A stretch of 64,000 nt of DNA from Lysinibacillus sphaericus (lineage in GTDB: Bacteria; Bacillota; Bacilli; Bacillales_A; Planococcaceae). The notes under the pieces were generated by a model that had not been told where the DNA came from, searched no databases, and saw only the letters and a list, made by a program, of their open reading frames with translations. Location of the stretch: assembly GCF_001629735.1 (NCBI RefSeq), contig NZ_CP015224.1, positions 4,402,001-4,466,000 on the forward strand, given 5' to 3'. Both the position numbers and the translations under genes were made by a program. Below, one piece after another: positions 37,926 through 47,175 of this stretch (its first letter is position 1; each line of letters starts with the position of its first letter).

Positions 37926-38254
37926 TTAATGAAGAACAGCAACCAAAATTAATTTATTAATAGAATATTATGATACTACGGAAAAACAATTTTGGATTTT
38001 AAATTAACGACATTTTCATTAATTTTAGCGAAGCGTACACTTAGATTGTGAATAATCGCTATAAATTCAAAAAACTTTTGAGATGAGAAATTATTTTTTC
38101 TTCACCAAGGAGTGGTGGAAACTGTTGATACATGAGGGAGTTTAGTTGAATAAGGAAAAAATTACATGTATGAAATAAGGCAATACATTGTTAAGATTTG
38201 ATAGGTTAAATATTCTAAGGGAAAAATTTTTAGAACGAAGGGAAGTATATCTTA

Positions 38255-38428
38255 ATGTGGGGATGGGGAGAGATTCTTTCAGGCTTTATAGCAATATTTA
38301 TGTTGATAGTTGGAATTCTTTACTCGACGGAAGACCAAGAAAAGACTAGAAAAGGGCCAGTTTTTTATAAAAGCCTTTTTATCTTACGTAGATATTGGTT
38401 TTATAGATATAAAAAAATGGTACTATAA
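38255..38428 (+). CDS. 57-residue membrane protein
   Basis: ATG 38255 with AGGGAAG upstream. One membrane helix (about 7-23, ILSGFIAIFMLIVGILY) and a strongly basic tail (LRRYWFYRYKKMVL). The next gene begins 2 bases after its stop, so the pair is co-transcribed and probably coupled. Possibly a small immunity module; no homologue recognised. Confidence 0.5.
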   Translation: MWGWGEILSGFIAIFMLIVGILYSTEDQEKTRKGPVFYKSLFILRRYWFYRYKKMVL

Positions 38429-38430
38429 TT

Positions 38431-38748
38431 ATGGGTAGAATAATGCATGGGGGAAATAAAAGAGATAAAACACTAATTCATTTATTATTTAGTAGTTATA
38501 CAATTGGTTTTGTTTTAGGTGGACTAGGATTTTTCCTTACGGAAATAAAAAATATAGATTTTCAGTTTAATTTTTCCAAAGAAAGTGTTTTTTGTTTCTT
38601 AATTTTATCCCCTATTATTTACTGGGTTTATCGTTATTCTGGCAGGATCTTTGATGTACAAAGTATGAAAGTGAAATTACTTTACTTTGTATTATGGATA
38701 ATTGGTATGGCATTTGGTATTATCTTTTTTGATTTGGCTATTAATTGA
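38431..38748 (+). CDS. Membrane protein coupled to the 57-residue gene
   Basis: 105 residues with three membrane helices (about 15-36, 50-65, 80-100). It lacks its own ribosome site and starts 2 bases after the preceding stop, indicating translational coupling. Likely a member of an immunity-type operon whose toxin has been lost; the function is inferred only from context. Confidence 0.5.
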   Translation: MGRIMHGGNKRDKTLIHLLFSSYTIGFVLGGLGFFLTEIKNIDFQFNFSKESVFCFLILSPIIYWVYRYSGRIFDVQSMKVKLLYFVLWIIGMAFGIIFFDLAIN

Positions 38749-38756
38749 ATCCATTT

Positions 38757-39500
38757 CAAAAATAGTAGACCAAGAACTGATCGATCATATTACGAAAGAA
38801 AGCGAACATCAACCTGTTCAAATGATGTGTCTTATTTTAAAGCTGCCTAAATAAATCCTTTCATAAAAAGCCAAACAGCTATAACGTTGCCAATGAAAAG
38901 CTACGCTCACACATTCGTGTCATTCATAATGAGAGTGGTGGGCGTTATAGCGCGCTGAAAATCTTTGCCATTCTCAAATAAGAAAGATACACAGGCATCA
39001 TTGAACGTGTACAACGTATTATGAAAAAGGTAGGCATCCGTTCGAACATCACAAAAAAGTACGAACCGACGTCATCACAAAAAACGATGGAAGAGCTTGA
39101 AAACCTGGTATTACAAGACTTTACAACCGAAACAATTAATGAAATGGATGGCAGATATTACGTACATTCACACACAACACGATAGTTGTTGCTATTTGGC
39201 GTCGGTATTAGATTTACATACAAAGAAAATAGTTGGCTATAAATTTGGCAGAAAAATGACAGTGGATCTGGTTTTAGAAGTATTAGATTAAGTAATAGCA
39301 GCGCAAAATCCAGCGCCAGGACACATTTACACACGGATTTAGGATCACAATATACAAGCGCAGAAGCCTTAAAACAACTGAAAAAATATGAGATGATTCC
39401 ATCGTTCAGCCGCAAAGGATGCCCGTATTATAATGCGTGTATTGAATCATTTCACGCTACACTGAAAAAGGAGGAAGTTTACAAACGCGTTATAAATAGC
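38757..39500 (+). pseudogene. Decayed IS3-family OrfB (different subgroup)
   Basis: Pieces in several frames show NVANEKLRSHIRVIHNESGG, then IIERVQRIMKKVGIRSN, the DDE start KWMADITYI, a middle piece DLGSQYTS in another phase and FSRKGCPYYNACIESFHATL. Several stops and indels. It resembles IS3/IS51-type transposases rather than the IS150-like element at 12761. Inactive. Confidence 0.75.
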
Positions 39501-39544
39501 TAGTAATGATATAGAAATTATAAATAAAATAAGAGAGGTGAATA

Positions 39545-39952
39545 ATGAATGACCTTTTAATTACGGTAATATTCTCCGTTTTAGGTTCGATTATATCGTT
39601 AGGTATTTTAATTGTTTTTTTTAAAAAGAAAAGTAATAACAAAGATTTCATATCAGTAATTATTACTTTTACCTTTCTTTTTTTGATTTGTTTATATCTT
39701 AGCGTAACAGGCTTAATTGATATTGTGGATGCTAAAAATGGGAACTCTCAATCCTCAAGTGGTATGTGTAAAATAGTGAAAATTGAAGATTTTGGTAGAT
39801 TTGGAGGTGATTCATTTTTTCAAATTATAATAGATGATATAACAGTAGAGGCAGATGCCGAGGAATTTTCTTTTTTAAAAGACGGAACTTATGAATGTAC
39901 AATTCAGTATGGTGAAATTTCTCATCGTTTGATAGATATTAAATTTAATTAA
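39545..39952 (+). CDS. Membrane protein with a C-terminal soluble domain, possible immunity
   Basis: 135 residues. Two membrane helices (about 5-26 and 37-60) are followed by a beta-rich soluble domain (about 72-135; ITVEADAEEFSFLKDGTYEC). GAGAGGTGA precedes the ATG. Intact, flanked by transposon debris. The position suggests an orphan immunity or accessory gene; no family recognised. Confidence 0.55.
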   Translation: MNDLLITVIFSVLGSIISLGILIVFFKKKSNNKDFISVIITFTFLFLICLYLSVTGLIDIVDAKNGNSQSSSGMCKIVKIEDFGRFGGDSFFQIIIDDITVEADAEEFSFLKDGTYECTIQYGEISHRLIDIKFN

Positions 39953-40410
39953 TAGTTAGGTATTACCAAATTTGACACTCTTAATGTATATTTAGTGGTT
40001 AATTTTAATAAAAAAAGTAGGAGACGGGATATCCGTTATCCCTGCTTGTTTTTTGTTGAAATGAATACACGCTTAACCTTTCAAATTGGAATATAACACT
40101 ACTTAAAGTTAATTTCCAAAGAAGAACAATCTAAATATATGAAACTACATTCGATTATAGATGTAAGAAAATTTTAATGAAAAAATACTGAATTGGTTTA
40201 ATGATCGTTAATGTTGAGGGCTAAAAGTTTCTTATTCAACTAACGGGTAGCTTTAGTTGAATAAAAAGAAAAGAGTGCTACATATTAGCATATGAACTGA
40301 ACCCCGAATAGTGGACACTTTAAAAAAGTGGACCTATTCGGGGTTTTTCTATTTTCAACGTTTGAAAACCCCGTTATACTAACCATACCATTTATGAACG
40401 GGAGAACATC

Positions 40411-40839
40411 ATGAGTAAAATAATTTTTAACGAACACCAATGCAGACAAATTGAAGCGAATCCAAATGTCGCCTCAGTATCCGACCGCTCAATTCAATAT
40501 ACAGCCGACTTTAAATTAAAAGCTGTTCAGGCAAATTTACAAGGAAAAGGTCCAGTCCAAATCTTCAGAGAAGCGGGATTTGACTTAGAGCTGATAGGAA
40601 TTAAGAAAGCTAAAAGTGCAATTAGCCGTTGGAAGAAAACATATCAAACACATGGTAAGGAAGGCTTTTTAGAGGAACGTCGTGGAAAAGAGAGTACTGG
40701 TCGTCCACGCCTTGAAAACTTATCCGCAGAAAAGAAACTTGAGAAAGCGGAAGCGCGTATTCAATTGTTAGAGGCAGAGCTTCATCTGCTAAAAAAGCTC
40801 GACGAAAAGGAAAGGCAGGCGAAAAAGAATCGTTTTTAA
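40411..40839 (+). CDS. IS3-family OrfA
   Basis: 142 residues. An HTH region with ALKAVQANLQGKGP-like helices (YTADFKLKAVQANLQGKG) and KSAISRWKKTYQTHG precedes a C-terminal leucine-zipper coiled coil (KKLEKAEARIQLLEAELHLL). The OrfB frame overlaps its 3' end in the -1 phase near 40815, at a G- and A-rich site. Open and possibly still translated. Confidence 0.85.
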   Translation: MSKIIFNEHQCRQIEANPNVASVSDRSIQYTADFKLKAVQANLQGKGPVQIFREAGFDLELIGIKKAKSAISRWKKTYQTHGKEGFLEERRGKESTGRPRLENLSAEKKLEKAEARIQLLEAELHLLKKLDEKERQAKKNRF

Positions 40840-41740
40840 CACCGAAAGAGAAATACCAAGCCATCAATCAAACAATTCGTTTATATCAATTAAAAAAGAT
40901 GACTCGTCATCTTTGTCAGGTAGCGAATGTTAGTCCAAGCGGCTAGTATAAGTGGCTTCAAAATAAGGAGAAACACGCTTTACGTGAAGAAGCTGATTAT
41001 CAAGATTACATCTTATTAAAATCAATTTATGATCAAGCGAAAGGGAAAATTGGTTATCGTGGATTTTATATGGCACTGGTAGATGTGCTGGACACACCGA
41101 TGAACCATAAAAAGATTCTTCGACTGATGCGTAAGTTCAATTTATATGCGAAAGTACGTCGTGCGAATCCGTATCGTCTGTTAGAAAAAGCAACAGAGGC
41201 GCATCGCCGTACACCGAACCATTTAAACAGAGCATTTAAGCAAGAAGAGCCAGGAAAAGTATTCTTAACAGATATTACGTATCTGCAATATAAGGTGGTC
41301 AAAGGGCGCATTTATCATGCGTGAAAGATGTCGCAACACGAGAAATTGTAGCATACGAATTATCTACTACGTTAAAGATGTCCCTTGTCTATAAGACGCT
41401 TGAAAAGTTAAAAATACATCTAGAGGGCAATCTTCATCCAGAAGCGCTGATTCACTCGGATCAAGGTATTCATTATACACACCCAGAATATCAGCAGCGT
41501 GTAAAAGAAATGGGACTTCTTCAGTCAATGTCCCGCAGAGGAAATGGTCTTGATAATGCGCCAATAGAATCGTTTTTCGGTCATTTCAAAGATGAAGTAG
41601 ACTATAAACAAGCAGAAAGTTTGGCAGAATTACACACAATAGTGATGGACTATATGAACCATTATAATTACACACGAAAGCAATGGACATTAAAAAAGAT
41701 GGCTCCGGCAACTTACCGAAGCCATCTCATTGCGGCTTAA
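40815..41740 (+). pseudogene. IS3-family OrfB (DDE), one stop and one frameshift
   Basis: The frame reads LTPKEKYQAINQTIRLYQLK, has an in-frame TAG at 40944 (after ANVSPSG), then KGKIGYRGFYMAL and the first catalytic segment VFLTDITYLQY. A frameshift near 41320 interrupts before KDVATREIVAYELS, IHSDQGIHYTHPEY and APIESFFGHFKDE. All three DDE segments can be read but in two frames. Confidence 0.85.
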
Positions 41741-41793
41741 CTTAAAACTACATCCCTTTTTATTAAACTGTCTACCAAATAGGGTTCAGTTCA

Positions 41794-42230
41794 ATATAAA
41801 ATATATAGCGCCCTTTTATTTATTTGTCTTTTTTTAATTTAGGTCTTGATAAGTATTTTAAACTTTGTGTCCTGTTTTTCCAAATACGAAAAAATTAAAA
41901 CTGTGTGTGTCCTTATGGACGAGAATGTTCAGATGCTGCTGCGACCCTCAAGTGAATGGGCACAAGCAAAGAGAGCTGCACTTGACCGTGCATAGACAAG
42001 TCCTAAAATAAACTGTTTGAGTGTTCAATAATACATAAAATAAAATTAAGTAAAAAAAGGTTTAATGATAATTAAAGAAAATATCGTGAATTCAATTATC
42101 CTTAAGGTTAATAGTTTTAAGCGATGCTGGGCTATGTTCGTTGTTATTGAACATCTATAAGTTCATGTCCATATTATATACACAGTGCAAAAATACATTT
42201 AGTTGTTGAACAAAGTTTAATTATATCATA
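41794..42230. other. Gap between IS and mtx2 with Tn7-like repeat traces
   Basis: No gene. GGACGAGAATGTTCAGAT at about 41918 and AAGTTCATGTCCATAT at about 42160 resemble the end repeats at 34500 and 63659. Between them is a short broken frame (RPSSEWAQAKRAALDRA). No clear terminator for mtx2 was found. Confidence 0.45.
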
Positions 42231-43109
42231 TTATTTAAAAGAAATTTCTTTAACATCTATTATTCTGGCAGATGCTTCCCCAGATGTTATGTCATATGTT
42301 ATGGCAGTAAAATCTGCCCCATGAATTAAGTTAAATTTCCCACTCCCTATTGCTCGTACTCTATCCGGGTCTTGAGGGGATCTAATTAGCCCATAAGTGT
42401 TACTAGCTAAATTAAGACCATCACCAATTGAAATTACTGTCCCAGAAGATTCAGCTTTAATACCTGTAATAGCATCTGCATAAATTTCAACATTTCCAGA
42501 GATAGACACCTGATTTAAGTATACATCTGTTCTAGTTTTTGTATGTGGTGGTACTGGAATAGGTTGTGGAGGAACCGTGTAAGTTGTAGTGACACTTTTA
42601 GTGTTAGAATTAGTATGAGAAAAATTATACTCAAGTGTCGTTTTTATTTGCCCTTCAGCTACTAAGGGAATTCCCACTTTTCCTGATGCTTCAAAGGCTG
42701 TCTTAAAACCATTAAGGGTTTGAGTAGTTGTTGAATCTGTAATTGATTTACTAAAAGAGACAGTATTAAACGTCATTGTTCGATCAGTTGTGTTTTCAAA
42801 TGTATTTGAACCAATAAACAGTGGAACGACACTAGTAACATTAGTGTTCTCTATATTTATCCCTGAAACATCTACACTTTCTCCAAATATATAAGGAAAT
42901 CGGCTATATGGTAAAAAGCCAAAAAGTGGTGGGATACTAGCTATCATATTATCAATTTTTTTATCAATATCTTCAATTGATACACCTTGTTTTTTGATGA
43001 TATCATGATTATTTTCATGAATTGTAGTGGCCTTTGCCGTATATATACTTCCGTTTACAAACAAAAAACTTGCAATCATAACATAAAAAAGTAATTTGGT
43101 ACTTTTCAT
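42231..43109 (-). CDS. mtx2: Mosquitocidal toxin Mtx2 (ETX/MTX2 aerolysin-like pore former)
   Basis: 292 residues, the length of Mtx2. A signal peptide (about 1-26) precedes the ETX/MTX2 beta-pore-forming domain. A serine/threonine-rich amphipathic stretch (SFSKSITDSTTTQTLNGF and KTTLEYNFSHTNSNTKSVTT, about 118-176) is typical of the insertion region. Residue 224 is threonine; variation at 224 is reported to affect mosquito host range. GGAGAG precedes the ATG. The toxin is secreted during vegetative growth, binds gut cells of mosquito larvae and forms pores. It sits alone among IS and RHS debris on the same strand as mtx1, 4 kb away. Confidence 0.93.
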   Translation of the reverse strand: MKSTKLLFYVMIASFLFVNGSIYTAKATTIHENNHDIIKKQGVSIEDIDKKIDNMIASIPPLFGFLPYSRFPYIFGESVDVSGINIENTNVTSVVPLFIGSNTFENTTDRTMTFNTVSFSKSITDSTTTQTLNGFKTAFEASGKVGIPLVAEGQIKTTLEYNFSHTNSNTKSVTTTYTVPPQPIPVPPHTKTRTDVYLNQVSISGNVEIYADAITGIKAESSGTVISIGDGLNLASNTYGLIRSPQDPDRVRAIGSGKFNLIHGADFTAITYDITSGEASARIIDVKEISFK

Positions 43110-43430
43110 TATTTTTCACTCTCCAATATCTTATTTTTAAATGCTTTGATAATGATAAATGGCGCGCCTAATTAAACGATAACTGGGAAACCGAAAATTC
43201 AATTAGTCTCCTTTAGAATAATTAAACTGAATTCCCAAATCTTATTTAAATATACTAGTATACAAGAATTATACAGTGTAAAAATCACTTCAAAAATTTC
43301 TAAGCTTATAAGATTAAATAAAGTGATTAGTAAACTAAAATCCTGAAAGCCTAAGAAAATTTACACAGATAAAAAATATCTAAGCTAATATAGAAAACCG
43401 CTCTTAACAAATTTAGACGCAAGGGGAAAA
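43110..43430. other. Upstream region of mtx2
   Basis: 320 AT-rich bases without a gene. It should hold the mtx2 promoter on the minus strand. An isolated GGCGCGCC site at about 43160 stands out by composition. No clear -35/-10 pair was chosen. Confidence 0.4.
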
Positions 43431-43627
43431 TATCCTAATAATGGATATTGGAACGGGTATTAACATTATATTAGAGCACCTAATAAAGCAGCAATTAAAG
43501 GTTTTATCACAGGTGGATTTGGTGCATATATTTCTGGTGGATTTCTTAAAGGAGCTGAAAGTTCAGTAGCGAATTTAGGTGATAAACTTTTTAAATATGA
43601 AGCATGGTTTGATAGAACGTGGCTTTA
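43431..43627 (+). pseudogene. Orphan RHS tip fragment
   Basis: Reads PNKAAIKGFITGGFGAYISG and then GFLKGAESSVANLGDKLFKY to a stop at 43627. Glycine-rich like the pre-toxin tip regions of RHS proteins. No start, no core. It precedes a TPR-like gene by 20 bases, the usual toxin-tip/immunity order. Confidence 0.6.
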
Positions 43628-43647
43628 AAAACTATTGATAGAGCTCT

Positions 43648-44109
43648 ATGAACAATATCTATAAAGAAAAATTAAATAAGTTGGAGGTTGTTAGAATTAG
43701 TATTTCTCAAAATAAATCATCTAAAATATATAATAGTATTGTAAAAAGAGCGAACCTATTTGATATTTTTTTTATGAAAAACAAAGCTATTGACACAATG
43801 ATTTCTGGCTTAAAGGAATCCTTAACAGATTTAGAAAAATCAAGTGCGTTTATTTATATCGGACTATTATATGTAGATTTAAAAGAATATAATAAGGCTT
43901 CTGAGTATCTTCATAAAGGCTTGAAAATTGTGGAACATCAAGAATTTTATTTTAGCCCTAATTTTAGTAAAATTATTAAAATTTTTATAAAGAACGAGGA
44001 ATTGGAAAAAGCTACCTACTGGTTAGAAAACTTTAATAGAAGAATACCCTTTGATAAAAAATTTAGTAAACTGGGTAATATTAATACTTATATAAAAGTG
44101 GGGAAATAA
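43648..44109 (+). CDS. TPR-like helical protein, putative immunity
   Basis: 153 residues, basic and predicted all-helical, with two TPR-like units (about 58-85 and 90-125: IYIGLLYVDLKEYNKASEYL; FIKNEELEKATYWLENFNRR). Starts 20 bases after an orphan RHS tip. A decayed relative lies at 14453. Its 3' end runs directly into the IS-associated repeat at 44099, so the C-terminus may be altered. Immunity role inferred from position and the second copy. Confidence 0.6.
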   Translation: MNNIYKEKLNKLEVVRISISQNKSSKIYNSIVKRANLFDIFFMKNKAIDTMISGLKESLTDLEKSSAFIYIGLLYVDLKEYNKASEYLHKGLKIVEHQEFYFSPNFSKIIKIFIKNEELEKATYWLENFNRRIPFDKKFSKLGNINTYIKVGK

Positions 44110-44580
44110 AAAGAAAGTTAGAATACTATATGCATTAAAACGAAAACAGCCTCCTTGAAATGTATGATTTGTTTGAAAAAGGGGAAACGTTTTTACTAAC
44201 CTTCTCCACTAAAAATGGAGAAAGAAAGTATAAAGCTCATTGTGCTACCCATTAAACAAGGGAATTACAACTTGTTTATATATAACTTTTTTCCGTCTTT
44301 AAAGAAAACCGCGCTCAAGAGACTTACATGGAATGAACTGCTCTCCAATTGTTAGGCACATCTAGAATTGGAGGTCAGTTTTTTTATGATTAAATATACT
44401 GCAGAATATAGATTACAACCTGTTGAGCGTTTACTTAAGTTGTAAGGAAAGTGCCTATTATTTAACTAAATCTAAGGGGGCTGATAATAAAGCCATTTCT
44501 GGGTTAAGCAATATGAATACAATGGTGTTGAAGCTTTTATTAAGCCGTATACAAATTACACACTAGAGTTTAAAAACTTT
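44099..44580 (+). repeat. Direct repeat (copy 2) of 37098-37610
   Basis: Starts at GGGGAAATAAAAAG and follows the first copy with small differences up to the OrfA remnant. The homology begins within the last codons of the TPR-like gene, so the junction is a recombination or insertion boundary. Confidence 0.75.
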
Positions 44581-45314
44581 TATGATTGAAAATGGTACGT
44601 CCTTAAACGAAACGGCAGCGATTTTTAAGATCCCTGCCCCTTCAACAATTAGTGCTTGGAGAAAGCAATATGAAACGCAAGGATTAGATGCCCTTCAATC
44701 AAAGAAAAAGGGGCGTCCATCCATGAAAAAAGAATTCAATAAACAATCCAAACAAGCACCAGTTAAAGGCTCTACCGAAGCACTTGAAGCACGTAATAAA
44801 CAACTAGAAATGGAAAACGAGTATTTAAAAAAGTTGAATGCCTTAGTTCAAAACAAGGAAAAATCACCAAACAGGACAAAGCACAAGTAGTCTTTGAGTT
44901 AAGGCATAAATATTCGGTGAAGGCACTTGTAAAACTCGCTGGCATTCCACGAAGTACGTACTATGATTTAGTAAAACGTATGAATCGACCAGATCCAGGT
45001 GCCGATTTAAAGGCAGAATTAAAGGGGATTTATGAAGAACATGAAGGGCGTTATGGTTATCGCCGTATTCGTGATGAGCTAGCGAATCGTGGGCAAAAAG
45101 TGAATCATAAAAAAGTGCAACGTATCATGAAAGAACTGGGTTTAAAGTGTGTTGTACGTATGAAAAAATATAAATCCTATAAAGGAAACGTTGGCAAAAT
45201 TGCGCCAAATATTTTAGACCGCAATTTTAAAGCAGATGCCCCAAATGAAAAATGGGTAACAGACATTACGGAATTTAAATTATTTGGTGAGAAACTTTAT
45301 TTATCGCCAGTTTG
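44334..45314 (+). pseudogene. IS3-family element truncated within OrfB
   Basis: The left terminal repeat (TGAACTGCTCTCCAATTG) starts at 44334. OrfA is broken early, but 44582-44890 is still open (HTH plus leucine zipper, QLEMENEYLKKLNAL). OrfB (from 44917 in the -1 frame) reads LAGIPRSTYYDLVKR to NEKWVTDITEFKLFGEKLYL, then stops at 45315. There the end of a second, oppositely oriented IS copy begins. The second and third catalytic acids are missing, so it is inactive. Confidence 0.85.
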
Positions 45315-45447
45315 AAGTGACCCTTAAAAGTTAGACACTGTTATTTTATTAGACAGTGGTTTGGTCATGAGTTTGATATGGTAAGTATCAGGCTCATGCC
45401 TTTCATTTTGCCTTAATTCTTTTGTATTGTAATAAACTATATATTTT
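45315..45447 (-). mobile_element. End of a second IS3 copy in opposite orientation
   Basis: TGAAGTGACCCTTAAAAGTT at 45314 matches the terminal repeat at 12761 and continues into the 3' end of OrfB read on the minus strand (compare 12761-12890). The element stops after about 130 bases. Head-on abutment with the preceding IS suggests deletion between two inverted IS copies. Confidence 0.8.
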
Positions 45448-45448
45448 C

Positions 45449-45738
45449 CTATTTCCGTTTTAATTTGGTCAATACGATTTCAAAATTAAAAGAATTTAGC
45501 ATATAGTACTTAGCTGCTTTACTATTCTCTATAATTTCCATATAGCTTGTAACAAGGTTCACCTTCTCTAATTTTTGAAGATGTTAATAAAGTAAAGGTC
45601 TACTAATGCCAAGTTCCCTTGCTAATTGACTAACGTACTTTTTTTCTTTTGAAAGCACACTAATAATTTTTAACCGTGAGGGTTAGATAAAGCCCCTAAG
45701 ACTGGAAGCAATTCATCTCCGCTAGTAAAATGTAGCAT
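45449..45738 (-). pseudogene. ArsR-type winged-helix regulator, frameshifted
   Basis: On the minus strand: MLHFTSGDELLPVLGALSNP, then after a frameshift LKIISVLSKEKKYVSQLARE, LGISRPLL, a stop in place of a codon, and HLQKLEKVNLVTSYMEI. This is the ArsR/HTH_20 fold (dimerisation helix, recognition helix, wing). At least one frameshift and one nonsense codon. Confidence 0.75.
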
Positions 45739-46013
45739 ATGTAACTATTTCATTACATATGAGACTAAAAATGCATTAGCTATTCCACAAATTCCGTATA
45801 ATAGTTTTAAAAAGACCTGATTCTAGGAACCCTAAATGATAATTTGTATACTACATAAGTGTGGAAATTATTTAAACAAACAAGAAGAACGTTTTAAGAC
45901 TATATAAAAACTAAAGTAATTAATTGTATTTTATTCTTCATAGTATATAAAAGGATTTACATTTTACTAATAAAAAAATATATGTGGGTATGGTAAAAAT
46001 AAAGGAGTTAATT

Positions 46014-46589
46014 ATGGGTTTTTACTTTAAGTATGTAAATATTGATTGTGAGAATGTCCAAGATTATTTAGAAAGGATGCCTTTTGCTATCAAAGAATTA
46101 CCTCAATTTCTTATTGATATTTCTGGGCTTTCTTTACCTGAATGTAATCAGAACTGGTTTCCTTCTTGGATAAAAAAGATAAATGGTTTTCCTCTGTACT
46201 TTTTCATTGAAGTTGAAGATTACATGAAAAAAGAATTCAACTCATTTTGTGGTCAATATGGATTTGATCCTAAAAACTATGATTTAGAAGGAAAGTATAA
46301 AATTATTGAAGTTGTAAATGAAGACAAATTGAAACAGTTGTTTTCTTTAGTCATACCAATATCATGTGCAGGGGATCTAGTATTGTGGGTCACACAAAAA
46401 ACTATATTCTTTGAGAAGAATAACTCAAATAGTAAACAAATTCGGATGCTAGATGGTCAAAATATTTTTTGCATAGGACACGATTGCGAAAATTTGCTTA
46501 TCTTGTCAAATGACTCTAACTTCAAAAATGCTAAAGAAATGTCCAATACTTTTCCAGAAGATACAAAGTATGAAGATAATAAAGGTTAA
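46014..46589 (+). CDS. Unknown protein, possible orphan immunity
   Basis: 191 residues from ATG 46014, chosen because AAAGGAG lies 6 bases upstream; a start further upstream lacks a site. Acidic, soluble, aromatic-rich (NQNWFPSWIKKINGFPLYFF). It has the size and composition of RHS/CDI immunity proteins but no recognised family. Followed by a strong terminator. Confidence 0.55.
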   Translation: MGFYFKYVNIDCENVQDYLERMPFAIKELPQFLIDISGLSLPECNQNWFPSWIKKINGFPLYFFIEVEDYMKKEFNSFCGQYGFDPKNYDLEGKYKIIEVVNEDKLKQLFSLVIPISCAGDLVLWVTQKTIFFEKNNSNSKQIRMLDGQNIFCIGHDCENLLILSNDSNFKNAKEMSNTFPEDTKYEDNKG

Positions 46590-46605
46590 ATAGTATAGTT
46601 AAAGA

Positions 46606-46648
46606 AATGATGAACATCAAATTCTTCTCGATGTTCATCATTTTTTTA
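46606..46648 (+). terminator. Intrinsic terminator
   Basis: AATGATGAACATC (46606-46618) pairs with GATGTTCATCATT (46630-46642), a 13-bp perfect stem followed by TTTTTT. Confidence 0.88.
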
Positions 46649-46724
46649 CACATTATAAAAATAGCAAAAAATTTTAACACCAATCTAGGTAAAATAACTT
46701 GGAAAAAGTAATTTTCATGAGGTA

Positions 46725-46880
46725 GCAAATTGTTTAATAACAGGAAATGGACTTTAATGTTTTATGGTGAGTACGATAGGGTATATCATCAAGCTATTCC
46801 CTTGATATTAACATTGATAATAGGCTATTTTACAAAAAGACTAATTGAAAAAATGAACTGCAGTATTAATAAATTTTAAC
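46725..46880 (+). pseudogene. Immunity-gene 3' remnant
   Basis: The frame with AIPLILTLIIGYFTKRLIEK resembles the end of the frameshifted membrane immunity gene at 21440-21682 (ITAIALYIANRLIEKMDW). No start or ribosome site. Confidence 0.5.
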
Positions 46881-47050
46881 GGTGAATCAATTTCATAATT
46901 CATCTTTTTTAAAGATTTTAGAAGGCTAGTAAATCGATACCTGCATTTTAAGAGAGAAAAAGGGAAAGGTTTTTATTGGAGATTAGATCACAGAAAAAGA
47001 TATAACTTTATTTTAACCTACAATCGGTAGTGATTGTTGTACAAAAGTAA

Positions 47051-47087
47051 AAAGGGTGATACATATTACGAATATGTATCACCCTTT
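47051..47087 (-). terminator. Terminator of mtx1
   Basis: AAAGGGTGATACATATT (47051-47067) and AATATGTATCACCCTTT (47071-47087): a 17-bp perfect stem with a 3-base loop. On the minus strand it is followed by a T-rich stretch, 89 bases beyond the mtx1 stop. Confidence 0.85.
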
Positions 47088-47175
47088 ATTCACAATTTAG
47101 ATGTTATTATAATTTCATATTATATCTCTGTTAACCTCTTTTTTTGCTTGTCTTCTATGCATAAAACAGTCATTA

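Larger units (their letters stand above)
40293..41793 (+). mobile_element. IS3-family insertion sequence with disrupted OrfB
   Basis: 1501 bp. Ends: TGAACTGAACCCCGAATAGT at 40293, and from 41793 on the other strand TGAACTGAACCCTATTTGGT; both continue to a GACA. A 3-bp repeat ATA flanks it (40290-40292 and 41794-41796). OrfA is open; OrfB carries one stop and one frameshift, so transposition needs helper transposase. A remnant of one end of the same family lies at about 60170-60235. Confidence 0.88.

Noticed and set aside
32130..43500. Short repeated ATATCCTAATAATGGA at 32130 and 43430 as an attachment site
   Set aside because: Both lie within or beside RHS tip remnants and read as shared RHS sequence; no integrase gene is present.
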